DNA from: Streptomyces plumbidurans
GTDB lineage: Bacteria; Actinomycetota; Actinomycetes; Streptomycetales; Streptomycetaceae
Assembly: GCF_019857225.1 (NCBI RefSeq)
Contig: NZ_JAFJSY010000098.1
Span: 1 to 34,008, forward strand
DNA length: 34,008 nt
Reading direction: 5' to 3'
This document shows, piece after piece, positions 1-8,358 of the stretch (positions are counted from its first letter, which is position 1; each line of letters opens with the position of its first letter). The translations under genes were made by a program, and so were the position numbers. The notes beneath the pieces are model-generated. The model did no database searches and was not told where the DNA came from. It worked only from the letters and a program-made list of their open reading frames with translations.

Positions 1-846
1 GGGCGGTCGTACGCCATAGGGGCGCCCGACGAGAACGCCGCCGAGGGGCCCGAGCCGCTGGACGGTCCGGGCGGTGCCGTGGAGATCGCGGACCCGCCGC
101 GGCCGCAGCCGATGGACGACGAGCTTCCGCCCGAGCCGCTGGACAACCCGCGTCGGCTGCTGGTGTGGCCCGCGCCGGACGTGACGACCCAGCAGGCGCT
201 GAGCGACCGCGGCTACCGTCCCGTGATCGTGCACTCGCGCGAGGAGGTCGACGCGCAGATCGCGGCGTTCCCTGCCGCACTGTTCGTGGACCCGCTGACC
301 GGTCCGATCACCCGGACCGCGCTGCAGTCGCTGCGTCAGGCTGCGGTGGCCGCCGAGGTACCGGTGCTGGTGACCGCGGGCCTGGGGCAGGCGACGCGCG
401 AGGCGGCCTACGGCGCCGACCCCGCCGTACTGCTGAAGGCGCTCGCGCCGCGGGACAGCGAGCAGCACCCGCCGCGGGTGCTGCTGATCGAGGAGCACGC
501 GGAGATCGCGCTGGCCCTGACCGCGACGCTGGAGCGGCGCGGGATGCAGGTGGCGCGGGCCGCGAGCGACGCGGACGCGGTGACCCTGGCGGGGCAGCTC
601 CGGCCGAACCTGGTGGTGATGGACCTGATGCAGGTGCACCGGCGCCAGGCCGGAATCGTCGACTGGCTGCGCGCCAACAACCAGCTCAACCGCACCCCGC
701 TCGTCGTCTACACCGCCGCCGTCGACCAGGCCGACCTGCCGCGACTGGCCTCCGGCGAGACCGTACTCTTCCTCGCCGAACGCTCCACGAGCCCCGAGGT
801 GCAGAGCCGCATCGTCGACCTGCTCTCGCGGATCGGCACCAACTGA
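1..846 (+). CDS. C-terminal part of a signalling protein with two receiver-like domains (probable hybrid histidine kinase), 5' end outside window
   Basis: Frame 1 is open from base 1 to the TGA at 844-846 with no stop, so the true start lies upstream; the GTG at 79 is not a convincing start. After an acidic, Pro-rich linker (DELPPEPLDNP) come two response-regulator-like folds. The first (from RRLLVWPAPD) keeps a phospho-acceptor-like Asp in LFVDPL, a Thr in VLVTAG and a Lys in LLKALAP. The second (from VLLIEEHAEI) keeps an acidic pair (EE), Asp in VVMDLMQ and Thr in VVYTAA, but the conserved Lys is replaced in LFLAERS, so it may be a pseudo-receiver. Tandem C-terminal receivers suggest a large hybrid sensor kinase, but no kinase domain lies in the window, so this is inference. 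The last 34 codons are duplicated downstream. Confidence 0.7.
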   Translation, partial: GRSYAIGAPDENAAEGPEPLDGPGGAVEIADPPRPQPMDDELPPEPLDNPRRLLVWPAPDVTTQQALSDRGYRPVIVHSREEVDAQIAAFPAALFVDPLTGPITRTALQSLRQAAVAAEVPVLVTAGLGQATREAAYGADPAVLLKALAPRDSEQHPPRVLLIEEHAEIALALTATLERRGMQVARAASDADAVTLAGQLRPNLVVMDLMQVHRRQAGIVDWLRANNQLNRTPLVVYTAAVDQADLPRLASGETVLFLAERSTSPEVQSRIVDLLSRIGTN

Positions 847-1012
847 CCCACACCCCGGCACCGCGAGCGGACGGCGTCGCCTGGCCTCCGGCGAGACCGT
901 ACTCTTCCTCGCCGAACGCTCCACCAGCGCCGAGGTGCAGAGCCGCATCGTCGACCTGCTGTCACGGATCGGCACCAACTGACCCGCACCCCGGCACCGC
1001 GAGCGGGTGGTG

Positions 1013-1016
<4 letters not shown>
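745..1016. repeat. 136-bp tandem duplication of the gene 3' end
   Basis: Copy 1 is 745-880 and copy 2 is 881-1016; both begin CTGGCCTCCGGCGAGACC. They cover the last 34 codons, the TGA and about 34 bp beyond it. Inside the coding part there are four differences: three synonymous (ACG/ACC, CTC/CTG, TCG/TCA) and one Pro-to-Ala. The post-stop parts differ more. Copy 2 keeps a small dyad, ACCCGC (982-987) with GCGGGT (1003-1008), that is broken in copy 1. Copy 2 abuts the stop codon of the convergent acyl-CoA synthetase gene. Confidence 0.9.
881..982 (+). pseudogene. Duplicated 3' terminal fragment of the signalling gene
   Basis: This is a 34-codon remnant that would encode the same C-terminus as the gene ending at 846 (one Pro-to-Ala change), ending in TGA at 980-982. 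It is in a different frame from the intact gene because the repeat period of 136 is not a multiple of three. It has no start codon or ribosome binding site of its own and is probably not expressed as protein. Confidence 0.75.
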
Positions 1017-2671
<1,655 letters not shown>

Positions 2672-2728
2672 GGCGTCCTCCCATGGCGACATTGCCTACG
2701 CGGCGGTAGGGATGCGCTGATTCTGCGC

Positions 2729-2746
2729 ACATACCGCGCGGTATGT
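2729..2746. promoter_or_regulatory. Perfect 18-bp palindrome, likely TetR-family operator for the acyl-CoA synthetase gene
   Basis: ACATACCGCGCGGTATGT reads identically on both strands. It lies 58-75 bases upstream of the preferred GTG start of the minus-strand ligase gene and downstream of the sigma-factor stop. Size and symmetry are typical of operators of TetR-type regulators of lipid metabolism. No regulator gene is adjacent, so the regulator is unknown. Confidence 0.65.
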
Positions 2747-2764
2747 CACTAGGGTCCGACGGAT

Positions 2765-3322
2765 TTACCGCTCCCGGACCAGTTCGGGGTCCTCGCGCAG
2801 CTTGCCCAGCGCGCGCGACACCGCCGACTTCACCGTGCCCACGGACACGCCGAGCACCTCGGCCGTCTGCACCTCGCTGAGGTCCTCGTAATACCTGAGG
2901 ACGACCATCGCCCGTTGCCGTGCGGGCAGCTTCATGATCGCCCGCCACATCGCGTCGTGCAGCGCCTGCTGCTCGGCCGGGTCGTCCCCGCCGCGCACGG
3001 GCTCCGGCTCGGGCAGCTCCTCGCACACGAACTCGTCGACCCTGCGCTTGCGCCACTGCGAGGTGCGCGTGTTCAGCAGCGCGCGGCGTACGTAGCCGTC
3101 GAGCGCCCGGTGGTCCTCGATGCGCTCCCAGGCGACATACGTCTTGGTGAGCGCGGTCTGCAGCAGGTCCTCCGCGTCGCTCGGGTTCGCGGTGAGCGAC
3201 CGGGCGGTGCGCAGCAGCACCGGCTGCCGGGCCCTGACGTACGACGCGAACGACGGGTACGGCAGGGTCTGCGTCGCCGGCGTGGCGGCGTTCGATGCGC
3301 GGGTGCAGACGGGTGTGGTCAT
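2765..3322 (-). CDS. SigE-family ECF RNA polymerase sigma factor
   Basis: 185 aa group 4 sigma factor. Region 2 runs from YVRARQPVLLRTARSL through DAEDLLQTALTKTYVAWERI. A basic segment, RRALLNTRTSQWRKRR, follows as in the SigE-type subfamily. Region 4 is a clear helix-turn-helix: LPARQRAMVVLRYYEDLS, then VQTAEVLGVSVGTVKSAVSRAL. It directs RNA polymerase to a small regulon. No anti-sigma gene is adjacent on either side, as is common for this subfamily. Translation starts at ATG 3322, and the upstream sequence has only a weak ribosome binding site. The 159 bp upstream carry a short hairpin (3403-3420, GGAGGTG/CACCTCC with a 4-base loop) but no promoter I can assign. Confidence 0.9.
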   Translation of the reverse strand: MTTPVCTRASNAATPATQTLPYPSFASYVRARQPVLLRTARSLTANPSDAEDLLQTALTKTYVAWERIEDHRALDGYVRRALLNTRTSQWRKRRVDEFVCEELPEPEPVRGGDDPAEQQALHDAMWRAIMKLPARQRAMVVLRYYEDLSEVQTAEVLGVSVGTVKSAVSRALGKLREDPELVRER

Positions 3323-3481
3323 GGCTCAACGCTAGGAGCGAGAGCCCCTTCGGCGGATCGGCCGCAGGTCCCGAAGCCGGGTCCGCCTCAGGTTGTAGGG
3401 GTGGAGGTGGCTGCACCTCCTGAAGGTGGACGAGCGGGTCGGGGGTACTGCGGGATGACCCCTGGGGGGTGCCTCCGGCGG

Positions 3482-4648
3482 TCAGTCGTCCGCGGTCAGG
3501 ACCAGGCCCGAGGTCGGCACTCCCGTCCCCGCCGTCACCAGTACCCGCTCGGCCCCGGGCACCTGGTTGACGGCCGTCCCGCGGATCTGCCGCGCCGCCT
3601 CCGCGATCCCGTTCATCCCGTGCAGGTACGCCTCCCCGAGCTGCCCTCCGTGCGTGTTGAGCGGCAGCGACTCCCCGGCCACGAAGTCCGCCGCCTCCCC
3701 CTTGCCGCAGAACCCGAACTCCTCCAGCTGCATCAGCACGAACGGCGTGAAGTGGTCGTAGAGGATCGCCACGTCCAGATCGGCGGGCGTCAGACCGCAG
3801 GTGCGCCACAGCTGGCGGGCCACCACGGCCATCTCGGGCAGGCCGGTGAGGTCGTCGCGGTAGAAGCTCGTCATCTGCTCCTGGCGCCGGCCTGCCCCCT
3901 GGGCCGCCGCCGCGACGACCGCGGGCGGGCGCCGCAGGTCGCGGGCCCGCTCCACTGAGGTGACGACGATCGCCTGGCCGCCGTCGGTCTCCTGGCAGCA
4001 GTCCAGCAGCCTCAGCGGCTCGACGATCCAGCGCGAGGCCGCGTGGTCGGCGAGGGTGATGGGGCGGCCGTGGAAGTACGCGGCCGGGTTGGTCGCCGCG
4101 TACTTCCGGTCGACGACGGCCACGTGCCCGAAGGCCTCCGGGGTCAGGTGGTACGTGTGCAGATAGCGCCGGGCCGCCATCGCCACCCAGGAGGCCGGGG
4201 TCAGCAGCCCGAACGGCAGCGCCCAGCCGAGCGCGGCGCCCTCCGCCGAGGGCTCGCGCTGCTGCACCCCGGAGCCGAAGCGGCGGCCCGAGCGCTCGTT
4301 GAAGGCGCGGTAGCAGACGACGACCTCGGCCACCCCGGTGGCGACGGCGAGCGCCGCCTGCTGGACCGTCGCGCAGGCCGCCCCGCCGCCGTAGTGGATC
4401 CGGGAGAAGAAGGACAGCTCGCCGATCCCCGCGGCCTGGGCCACGCTGATCTCGGGGCTGGTGTCCATGGTGAACGTGACCATCCCGTCCACGTCGCCGG
4501 GCGCGAGGCCCGCGTCGTCGAGCGCGGCCCGCACCGCCTCCACGGCCAGCCGCAGCTCGCTTCGCCCCGAGTCCTTGGAGAACTCGGTGGCCCCGATGCC
4601 GGCGATCGCGGCGCGCCCGCCGAGCGCGTCCTTCGTGCGTACGCTCAT
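3482..4648 (-). CDS. Lipid-transfer protein / thiolase-fold aldolase, Ltp2-like
   Basis: 388 aa thiolase-superfamily protein of the SCP-x/lipid-transfer group: N-terminal AIAGIGATEFSKDSG, a Gly-rich YGGGAACATVQQA segment and C-terminal THGGQLGEAYLHGMNG. It lacks the usual thiolase NNNCSTGS motif. Two tyrosines, in ILYDHF and GEAYLHG, lie where Ltp2-type aldolases use tyrosine. Ltp2 catalyses retro-aldol cleavage of a 17-hydroxy steroid side-chain CoA thioester in complex with the DUF35 domain of ChsH2. Here the gene is last in a coupled trio in the same order as mycobacterial chsH2-chsH1-ltp2. Its ATG overlaps the preceding stop (TGATG); a GTG three bases earlier (4651) is an alternative start. 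The steroid substrate is inferred from order and family only. Confidence 0.85.
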   Translation of the reverse strand: MSVRTKDALGGRAAIAGIGATEFSKDSGRSELRLAVEAVRAALDDAGLAPGDVDGMVTFTMDTSPEISVAQAAGIGELSFFSRIHYGGGAACATVQQAALAVATGVAEVVVCYRAFNERSGRRFGSGVQQREPSAEGAALGWALPFGLLTPASWVAMAARRYLHTYHLTPEAFGHVAVVDRKYAATNPAAYFHGRPITLADHAASRWIVEPLRLLDCCQETDGGQAIVVTSVERARDLRRPPAVVAAAAQGAGRRQEQMTSFYRDDLTGLPEMAVVARQLWRTCGLTPADLDVAILYDHFTPFVLMQLEEFGFCGKGEAADFVAGESLPLNTHGGQLGEAYLHGMNGIAEAARQIRGTAVNQVPGAERVLVTAGTGVPTSGLVLTADD

Positions 4649-5055
4649 CACGCACCCCCGGAAAGAACCGTGTCCGATGGGACGGTGACGGTCACCGTGC
4701 CCGTGACATGGCTGCCGAGGCCGTTCGCGCCGACCACGCGGACCGTCGCCGTGTCGCCGTCGACCTCCTCGATCGTGCCGGTCAACACCATGGTGTCGCC
4801 GGGGTGGTTGGGCGCTCCCAGCCGGATGGCCACCTTGCGCAGGACGGCCGCCGGGCCGAAGTGGTCGGTGATGTAGCGGCCGACCAGGCCGTTCGTCGTC
4901 AGGATGTTCATGAAGATGTCCGGGGAGCCCTTCTGCCGGGCCAACTCGGCGTCGTGGTGCACGTCCTGGTAGTCGCGGGAGGCGATGGCACCGGCGACGA
5001 TCAGGGTGCGGGTGATGGGGATCTCGAGCGGAGGCAGCTCCTCACCGGCTCTCAT
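4648..5055 (-). CDS. MaoC-family hydratase, ChsH1-like
   Basis: 135 aa single hotdog-fold protein. The hydratase motif is visible as SRDYQDVHHD, with Asp28 and His33 in the D-x4-H spacing of R-specific enoyl-CoA hydratases. The rest (GSPDIFMNILTTNGL, then HPGDTMVLTGTI) fits MaoC proteins. The length is close to mycobacterial ChsH1, which pairs with the MaoC half of ChsH2 to hydrate a 2-enoyl-CoA. Its start overlaps the upstream gene by ATGA and its stop overlaps the downstream start, so the three products are translationally coupled and probably form one complex. ChsH1 identity is inferred from size, motif and gene order. Confidence 0.87.
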   Translation of the reverse strand: MRAGEELPPLEIPITRTLIVAGAIASRDYQDVHHDAELARQKGSPDIFMNILTTNGLVGRYITDHFGPAAVLRKVAIRLGAPNHPGDTMVLTGTIEEVDGDTATVRVVGANGLGSHVTGTVTVTVPSDTVLSGGA

Positions 5056-5954
5056 ACGGCGACCTCCTCCCGGACGCGGAACACGGGCAGCACCAACTCA
5101 TCGTCGTACGACCGGAATTCGAGCCGCACCGGCATGTCGATGCGCACCTTGTCGTACGGCACCCCCACCACGTTGCTGATGATCCGCACGCCCTCGGCGA
5201 GTTCGATCAGGGCCACCGCGTAGGGCGGGTCGAAGGCCGGGAAGGGGGGGTGGTGCATGACGACGTACGAGTACACCGTGCCCTCGCCGCTCGCCTCGAC
5301 GGTGTCCCAGTCCGGGCCGCCGCAGGCGTTGCAGCCGGGCAGCCAGGGGAGGCGGAGGGCGGCGCAGGCGGTGCAGCGCTGGATGAGCAGGCGGTGGCGT
5401 GCGACGCCTTCCCAGAAGCCGGCGTTGTCGCGGTTGACGACGGGGCGGGGGCGGGGCGGGGGTTGCTGCGCGGGGCGGGCCGGGGCGTACTTGAGGACGC
5501 GGAAGCGGTGGGTGCCCACGAGTTCGGGGCCCACGCGGACGTCCGTGCGGGTGGTGATGAAGTACCCGGTGCCGAGCTTGGTCGTCTTGCGGGCCGAGAC
5601 CGACTCGATGACCGTGTCGAAGGTGACCTCGTCGCCGGGGCGCAGCGGACGCAGGTACTCCTGCTCGCAGTCGGTGGCCACGATCGAGGTGCAGCCGGCC
5701 GCGTCCAGCAGGGCGAACATCTCGTCGTGGGCCGCCGCGCGCCCCTCGTGACCGGCGAGGCCGCCCATGGTCCAGGCCTGGAGCATGGTGGGCGGGGCGA
5801 TGGCGCCGGGTCCGGTGTAGGCGGGGTTGGTGTCCCCCATCGCCTCGCACCAGTGCCGGATCATCGGCAGGTTGACGGGGTCACGGCCCGTTCCGGTGAG
5901 GGTGGCGGCACGCCCCTCGTAGACCTTCAGCCGTGCCCCCAGCTCGTCGTCCAC
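5052..5954 (-). CDS. Fused MaoC-like N-terminal domain and DUF35 OB-fold protein, ChsH2-like
   Basis: 300 aa two-domain protein. Residues about 1-160 are a MaoC-like hotdog domain with HWCEAMGDTNPAYTG and PGDEVTFDTVIESVS. Residues about 180-300 form a DUF35 domain: a zinc ribbon with two CxxC pairs (RCTACAAL and GCNACGG) followed by an OB fold (GEGTVYSYVVMHH to VRLEFRS). This is the architecture of ChsH2, whose hotdog half pairs with ChsH1 and whose DUF35 half binds the Ltp2 aldolase. The GTG at 5954 is preferred over that at 5960 because GAGGAG is 8 bases upstream rather than 2. It is the first gene of the trio; a palindrome at 5983-5999 probably regulates the operon. Acyl-CoA dehydrogenases, which precede chsH2 in mycobacteria, are absent here. 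Confidence 0.88.
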   Translation of the reverse strand: MDDELGARLKVYEGRAATLTGTGRDPVNLPMIRHWCEAMGDTNPAYTGPGAIAPPTMLQAWTMGGLAGHEGRAAAHDEMFALLDAAGCTSIVATDCEQEYLRPLRPGDEVTFDTVIESVSARKTTKLGTGYFITTRTDVRVGPELVGTHRFRVLKYAPARPAQQPPPRPRPVVNRDNAGFWEGVARHRLLIQRCTACAALRLPWLPGCNACGGPDWDTVEASGEGTVYSYVVMHHPPFPAFDPPYAVALIELAEGVRIISNVVGVPYDKVRIDMPVRLEFRSYDDELVLPVFRVREEVAV

Positions 5955-5982
5955 GACCACACCTCCTCGACCGGCGATGGTT

Positions 5983-5999
5983 TCTGACTGTCCGTCAGA
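5983..5999. promoter_or_regulatory. Inverted repeat upstream of the ChsH2-like operon
   Basis: TCTGAC, five bases (TGTCC), then GTCAGA forms a perfect 6+6 dyad, 29-45 bases upstream of the preferred GTG. The position suggests a repressor operator overlapping the promoter. I see no clear -10/-35 pair and no adjacent regulator gene. Confidence 0.5.
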
Positions 6000-6041
6000 T
6001 CCGATGCCGTGTCAAGGTCACTTTCATGTACGCGAAAACGC

Positions 6042-6073
6042 CTGTGCGGCGGTGCCGAAGCACCGCCGCACAG
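6042..6073 (-). terminator. Intrinsic terminator of the small secreted protein gene
   Basis: A perfect 14-bp stem (CTGTGCGGCGGTGC with GCACCGCCGCACAG) closes a CGAA tetraloop. Read on the minus strand it is followed by GCGTTTTCG, a short U run. It lies 50 bases past the stop codon of the minus-strand gene at 6124-6435 and separates it from the ChsH2-like operon. Confidence 0.85.
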
Positions 6074-6123
6074 ACGCCCTGCACCCCATGCGCACCCCGG
6101 CCCCTGTGTTCAGGGGCGTCGGC

Positions 6124-6435
6124 TCACCACAGCTCGCTGAAGTTGATGGCCACGTTCCTGTTCCCCTGGTTGACGGCCGTGAACGCGGAGCCCTTCACCT
6201 GGGCGGTGTTGCTCTGGTTCGAGGCGCCGTTGCCGACAGCGTTCTGCTGCGTGGTGGACGAGTTGCCGCTGTTGTCGTGCCCGACACCGCTGCCGACGAC
6301 ACTGGCGACACCCGCGTTCGATCCGTTGTCCGCGATGGCGCCGTTGTCCGCCGCCGCGACGCCGGTGAACAGAGCGGCTGCCAGCGGAAGGGCGGAGACG
6401 GCGGCGATGACGCGGGCAGTACGGATGCTTGCCAT
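6124..6435 (-). CDS. Small secreted Asn/Gln/Ser-rich protein of unknown function
   Basis: 103 aa. The ATG at 6435 is chosen because GGAGGAACAAC immediately precedes it; longer readings lack a ribosome binding site. Residues 1 to about 29 form a Sec signal peptide (basic RTAR, hydrophobic VIAAVSALPLAAALFTGVA, cleavage near VAAA/DNG). The mature ~75 residues have no Cys, are rich in Gly, Asn, Ser and Gln, and contain low-complexity stretches (DNGAIADNGSN, STTQQNAVGNGASNQSN) before a more ordered tail (GSAFTAVNQGNRNVAIN) ending in ELW. The N/Q/G spacing loosely recalls curlin-type amyloid repeats. It is not a chaplin (no two-Cys chaplin domain) and does not look like a rodlin. Its own terminator lies downstream. 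I do not recognise a function. Confidence 0.82.
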   Translation of the reverse strand: MASIRTARVIAAVSALPLAAALFTGVAAADNGAIADNGSNAGVASVVGSGVGHDNSGNSSTTQQNAVGNGASNQSNTAQVKGSAFTAVNQGNRNVAINFSELW

Positions 6436-6589
6436 GTTGTTCCTCCAGAACACCACGTGAAGTACGGCTGATACCAAGGCAGTTGGCCGACCGCCTCGGT
6501 GTTGTGCTCGACGTCGCAAGATCAGAGTTGCCCACCGGAACCCCGGCGAACCACCCTGGAAGCCGTGATTCCCCCTCAAGTGCTACGAC

Positions 6590-6615
6590 AAGTCGATAAA
6601 CCCCTATCGCGACTT
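6590..6615. promoter_or_regulatory. Imperfect inverted repeat in the divergent promoter region
   Basis: AAGTCGATA, six bases, then TATCGCGACTT: CGATA pairs with TATCG, and AAGT pairs with ACTT after a 2-base asymmetry. It lies about 155 bp upstream of the secreted-protein gene and 165 bp upstream of the Prim-Pol gene. It could be an operator; nothing shows which gene it serves. Confidence 0.35.
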
Positions 6616-6752
6616 CCAATGCCCTTTTTCGCAACAGCCGGGACAGTCGGGACGGTCCGCCCTCAAGCGCCGCAAGAGGAGAACCGCTCCGCCACTTTTC
6701 CGGCCAACCTCCCGGTCCCGGGCGCGTCGCGTGCGATTTCCGCTTCCCTTTT

Positions 6753-6768
6753 TCGAACGTACGTACGA
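6753..6768. promoter_or_regulatory. Putative LexA (SOS) box upstream of the Prim-Pol gene
   Basis: TCGAAC-GTAC-GTACGA differs at one position from the actinobacterial LexA consensus TCGAAC-N4-GTTCGA. It ends 10 bases before the ATG at 6779, so a bound repressor would cover the promoter or the start of the transcript. The linkage to a DNA primase/polymerase gene makes SOS control plausible, but it is inference. Confidence 0.5.
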
Positions 6769-6778
6769 ACATAGAGGC

Positions 6779-7645
6779 ATGGCCACCACCGACCGGCAGG
6801 CCACGACGCTGGCCCTCGCACACGCCCTGTCAGCCGCCGAGCGCGGGCTGGCCGTCATACCCCTGTCCCGCACGAAGCTTCCGGCCCTCCGCTCCCCCCA
6901 CCGCGACGACCCCGATCCCGGACGCTGCCACGGCGAGTGCGGCCGCCTCGGGCACGGGGTGTACGACGCCTCGACCGACCCGGCACGCATCCGCGAGCTG
7001 TTCGCCGCGGCCCCCTGGGCGACCGGGTACGGCATCGCGTGCGGTCTCCCGCCGCACCATCTGATCGGTGTCGACCTCGACACGAAGTCGGACACGGACT
7101 CCTCGGCGGCGCTGCGCGAGCTGGCGCTGCGCCATCTGTTCACCATCCCCGACACAGTGGTCGTCCTCACGCCCAGCGGTGGCCGTCACCTCTGGCTGAG
7201 CGGCCCGCCGGACGTCGTCATCCCCAACTCGGCCGGCCGGCTCGCGCCCGGCATCGACATCCGCGGGGCCGGCGGCTACCTCGTGGGCCCCGGCTCCCGC
7301 ACCGAGCACGGCGTCTACGGCACGGCGCCGGGCACGGCCCACCTCGCCCCGGCGGCCTGTCCGCCCTCCCTGCTCCGGCTGCTGCTGCCGCCGCCGCGCC
7401 GCTACGGCGTCACCCCGACCTCGGTCGGCGACCACGGCCAGGGGCTCGTGCAGTTCGTGCTCGCCGCGCACGAGGGCCAGCGCAACACCCGACTGTTCTG
7501 GGCGGCCTGCCGCGCCTACGAGGACGGCATCGGCCCGGCGCTCGTCGATCCCCTGGTCGAGGCGGCCCTCAACACCGGACTGACCGAACGGGAGGCGAGG
7601 GCGACGATCGCGTCGGCGGCCCGGATGACGGGCCATCGGCCGTGA
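6779..7645 (+). CDS. Prim-Pol domain protein (bifunctional DNA primase/polymerase, N-terminal type)
   Basis: 288 aa, largely one archaeo-eukaryotic primase-type Prim-Pol domain, the fold that synthesises primers or extends DNA in plasmid and phage replication proteins. The expected catalytic residues are present: Asp99 and Asp101 in GVDLDTKSD, His137 in PSGGRHLWL and Asp160 in PGIDIRGAGGYLVGPG. A CHGECGRLGHG segment near residue 45 may bind metal. About 90 further residues (GQGLVQFVLAAHEGQRN onward) are helical, with no helicase domain. ATG 6779 has only a poor Shine-Dalgarno (AGAGG one base away), so a short or leaderless transcript is possible; a GTG at 6731 is an unlikely alternative. Such stand-alone proteins are common in Streptomyces, where their role is unclear. 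A degenerate relative lies at 17731-18396. Confidence 0.85.
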   Translation: MATTDRQATTLALAHALSAAERGLAVIPLSRTKLPALRSPHRDDPDPGRCHGECGRLGHGVYDASTDPARIRELFAAAPWATGYGIACGLPPHHLIGVDLDTKSDTDSSAALRELALRHLFTIPDTVVVLTPSGGRHLWLSGPPDVVIPNSAGRLAPGIDIRGAGGYLVGPGSRTEHGVYGTAPGTAHLAPAACPPSLLRLLLPPPRRYGVTPTSVGDHGQGLVQFVLAAHEGQRNTRLFWAACRAYEDGIGPALVDPLVEAALNTGLTEREARATIASAARMTGHRP

Positions 7646-7680
7646 GACCCACGGGCAGGCCGTGAGACTCACGGACAGGC
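7641..7680. repeat. 20-bp tandem repeat spanning the Prim-Pol stop codon
   Basis: CGTGAGACCCACGGGCAGGC is followed directly by a second copy with two differences (C to T and G to A), then CGTG. The first copy contains the TGA at 7643-7645. Confidence 0.8.
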
Positions 7681-7710
7681 CGTGGCAGCGCGCGAACCAT
7701 GAGGAGCTCC

Positions 7711-8169
7711 ATGCACCACCGCCCTGGCGTGCGGACCATGTCGCTGACCCGCGTGGTCCTCGCCTCCGGCCGCTGTGTCGACCTGGCCGAGCTGCGGTTC
7801 GCGTCGACGTACGGAGGAATGCCGGACGGCTACCCCTGCAAGCCGGTCAACGACCTGGTGATCGAGGAGCTGCTGCGCTCCGCCGAGCGCACCTACCCGA
7901 CCACGCCGATCCACTTCGTCCCGCCCCGGCGTGAGCACCCCGACCAGTACGCGGGCGCGTACGGCCCGGTCGAGATCCTGCCGCCCGTCGCCTGCGTGGG
8001 CTCCTTCCGCTCCACGGCCCTGGAGCCCGCCCACGACCCGGTCCTGCACCACTCGGCCCTGACGGTCGTGTGGTTCCAGCAGAGCACCCGGATCCCCTCG
8101 GAATGCGACGCGGAGGCCTCGCTGCGGGGAGTGGACTGGGAGCGGCTGGCACGCGACCTCGAACTGTGA
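7711..8169 (+). CDS. Conserved-looking hypothetical protein
   Basis: 152 aa soluble protein, no signal peptide or membrane segment, family not recognised. The ATG at 7711 is preferred because GAGGAG lies 4 bases upstream; in-frame ATGs at 7699 and 7738 are alternatives. Visible features are an N-terminal MSLTRVVLASGRCVDLAELRF strand-like block, a conserved-looking TYGGMPDGYPCKPVND loop, and a C-terminal half with VVWFQQSTRIPSECDAEASL ending in WERLARDLEL. Codon use matches its neighbours. It lies 65 bp after the Prim-Pol gene on the same strand and may be co-transcribed with it. I cannot assign a function. Confidence 0.75.
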   Translation: MHHRPGVRTMSLTRVVLASGRCVDLAELRFASTYGGMPDGYPCKPVNDLVIEELLRSAERTYPTTPIHFVPPRREHPDQYAGAYGPVEILPPVACVGSFRSTALEPAHDPVLHHSALTVVWFQQSTRIPSECDAEASLRGVDWERLARDLEL

Positions 8170-8341
8170 AATCCCGCTGCGAAGATTTTGCCTGTGGCCG
8201 ATTCCTGGCGGGACAGGCCCGCCCCCGCAGGGCCCGACAGGTTTCGCGCAAGCAAAGTGAGGCCGAAACCACCGGGGTCCGGCACCCGCGCGCGTTACGG
8301 CCGTGTTGACCATCTCCCGAGCAGGACGCACCCTCGCATAT

Positions 8342-8358
8342 AGATGTCAATTACATCT
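8342..8358. promoter_or_regulatory. AT-rich inverted repeat upstream of asparagine synthase
   Basis: AGATGT, five bases (CAATT), then ACATCT is a perfect 6+6 dyad in an unusually AT-rich patch (CATATAGATGTCAATTACATC). It lies 84-100 bases upstream of the ATG at 8442, within the 272-bp region 8170-8441, which otherwise holds no gene. It probably is an operator or part of the promoter. A TTGACC at 8306 is too far from any -10 match to call a promoter. Confidence 0.45.

Larger units (their letters stand above)
6436..6778. other. Divergent intergenic region between secreted-protein and Prim-Pol genes
   Basis: 343 bp without a convincing gene; ORFs read here are short and lack ribosome binding sites. 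It must contain promoters for both flanking genes. It is less GC-rich than its surroundings. Structures noted separately are an imperfect inverted repeat at 6590-6615 and a LexA-type box at 6753-6768. Confidence 0.6.
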
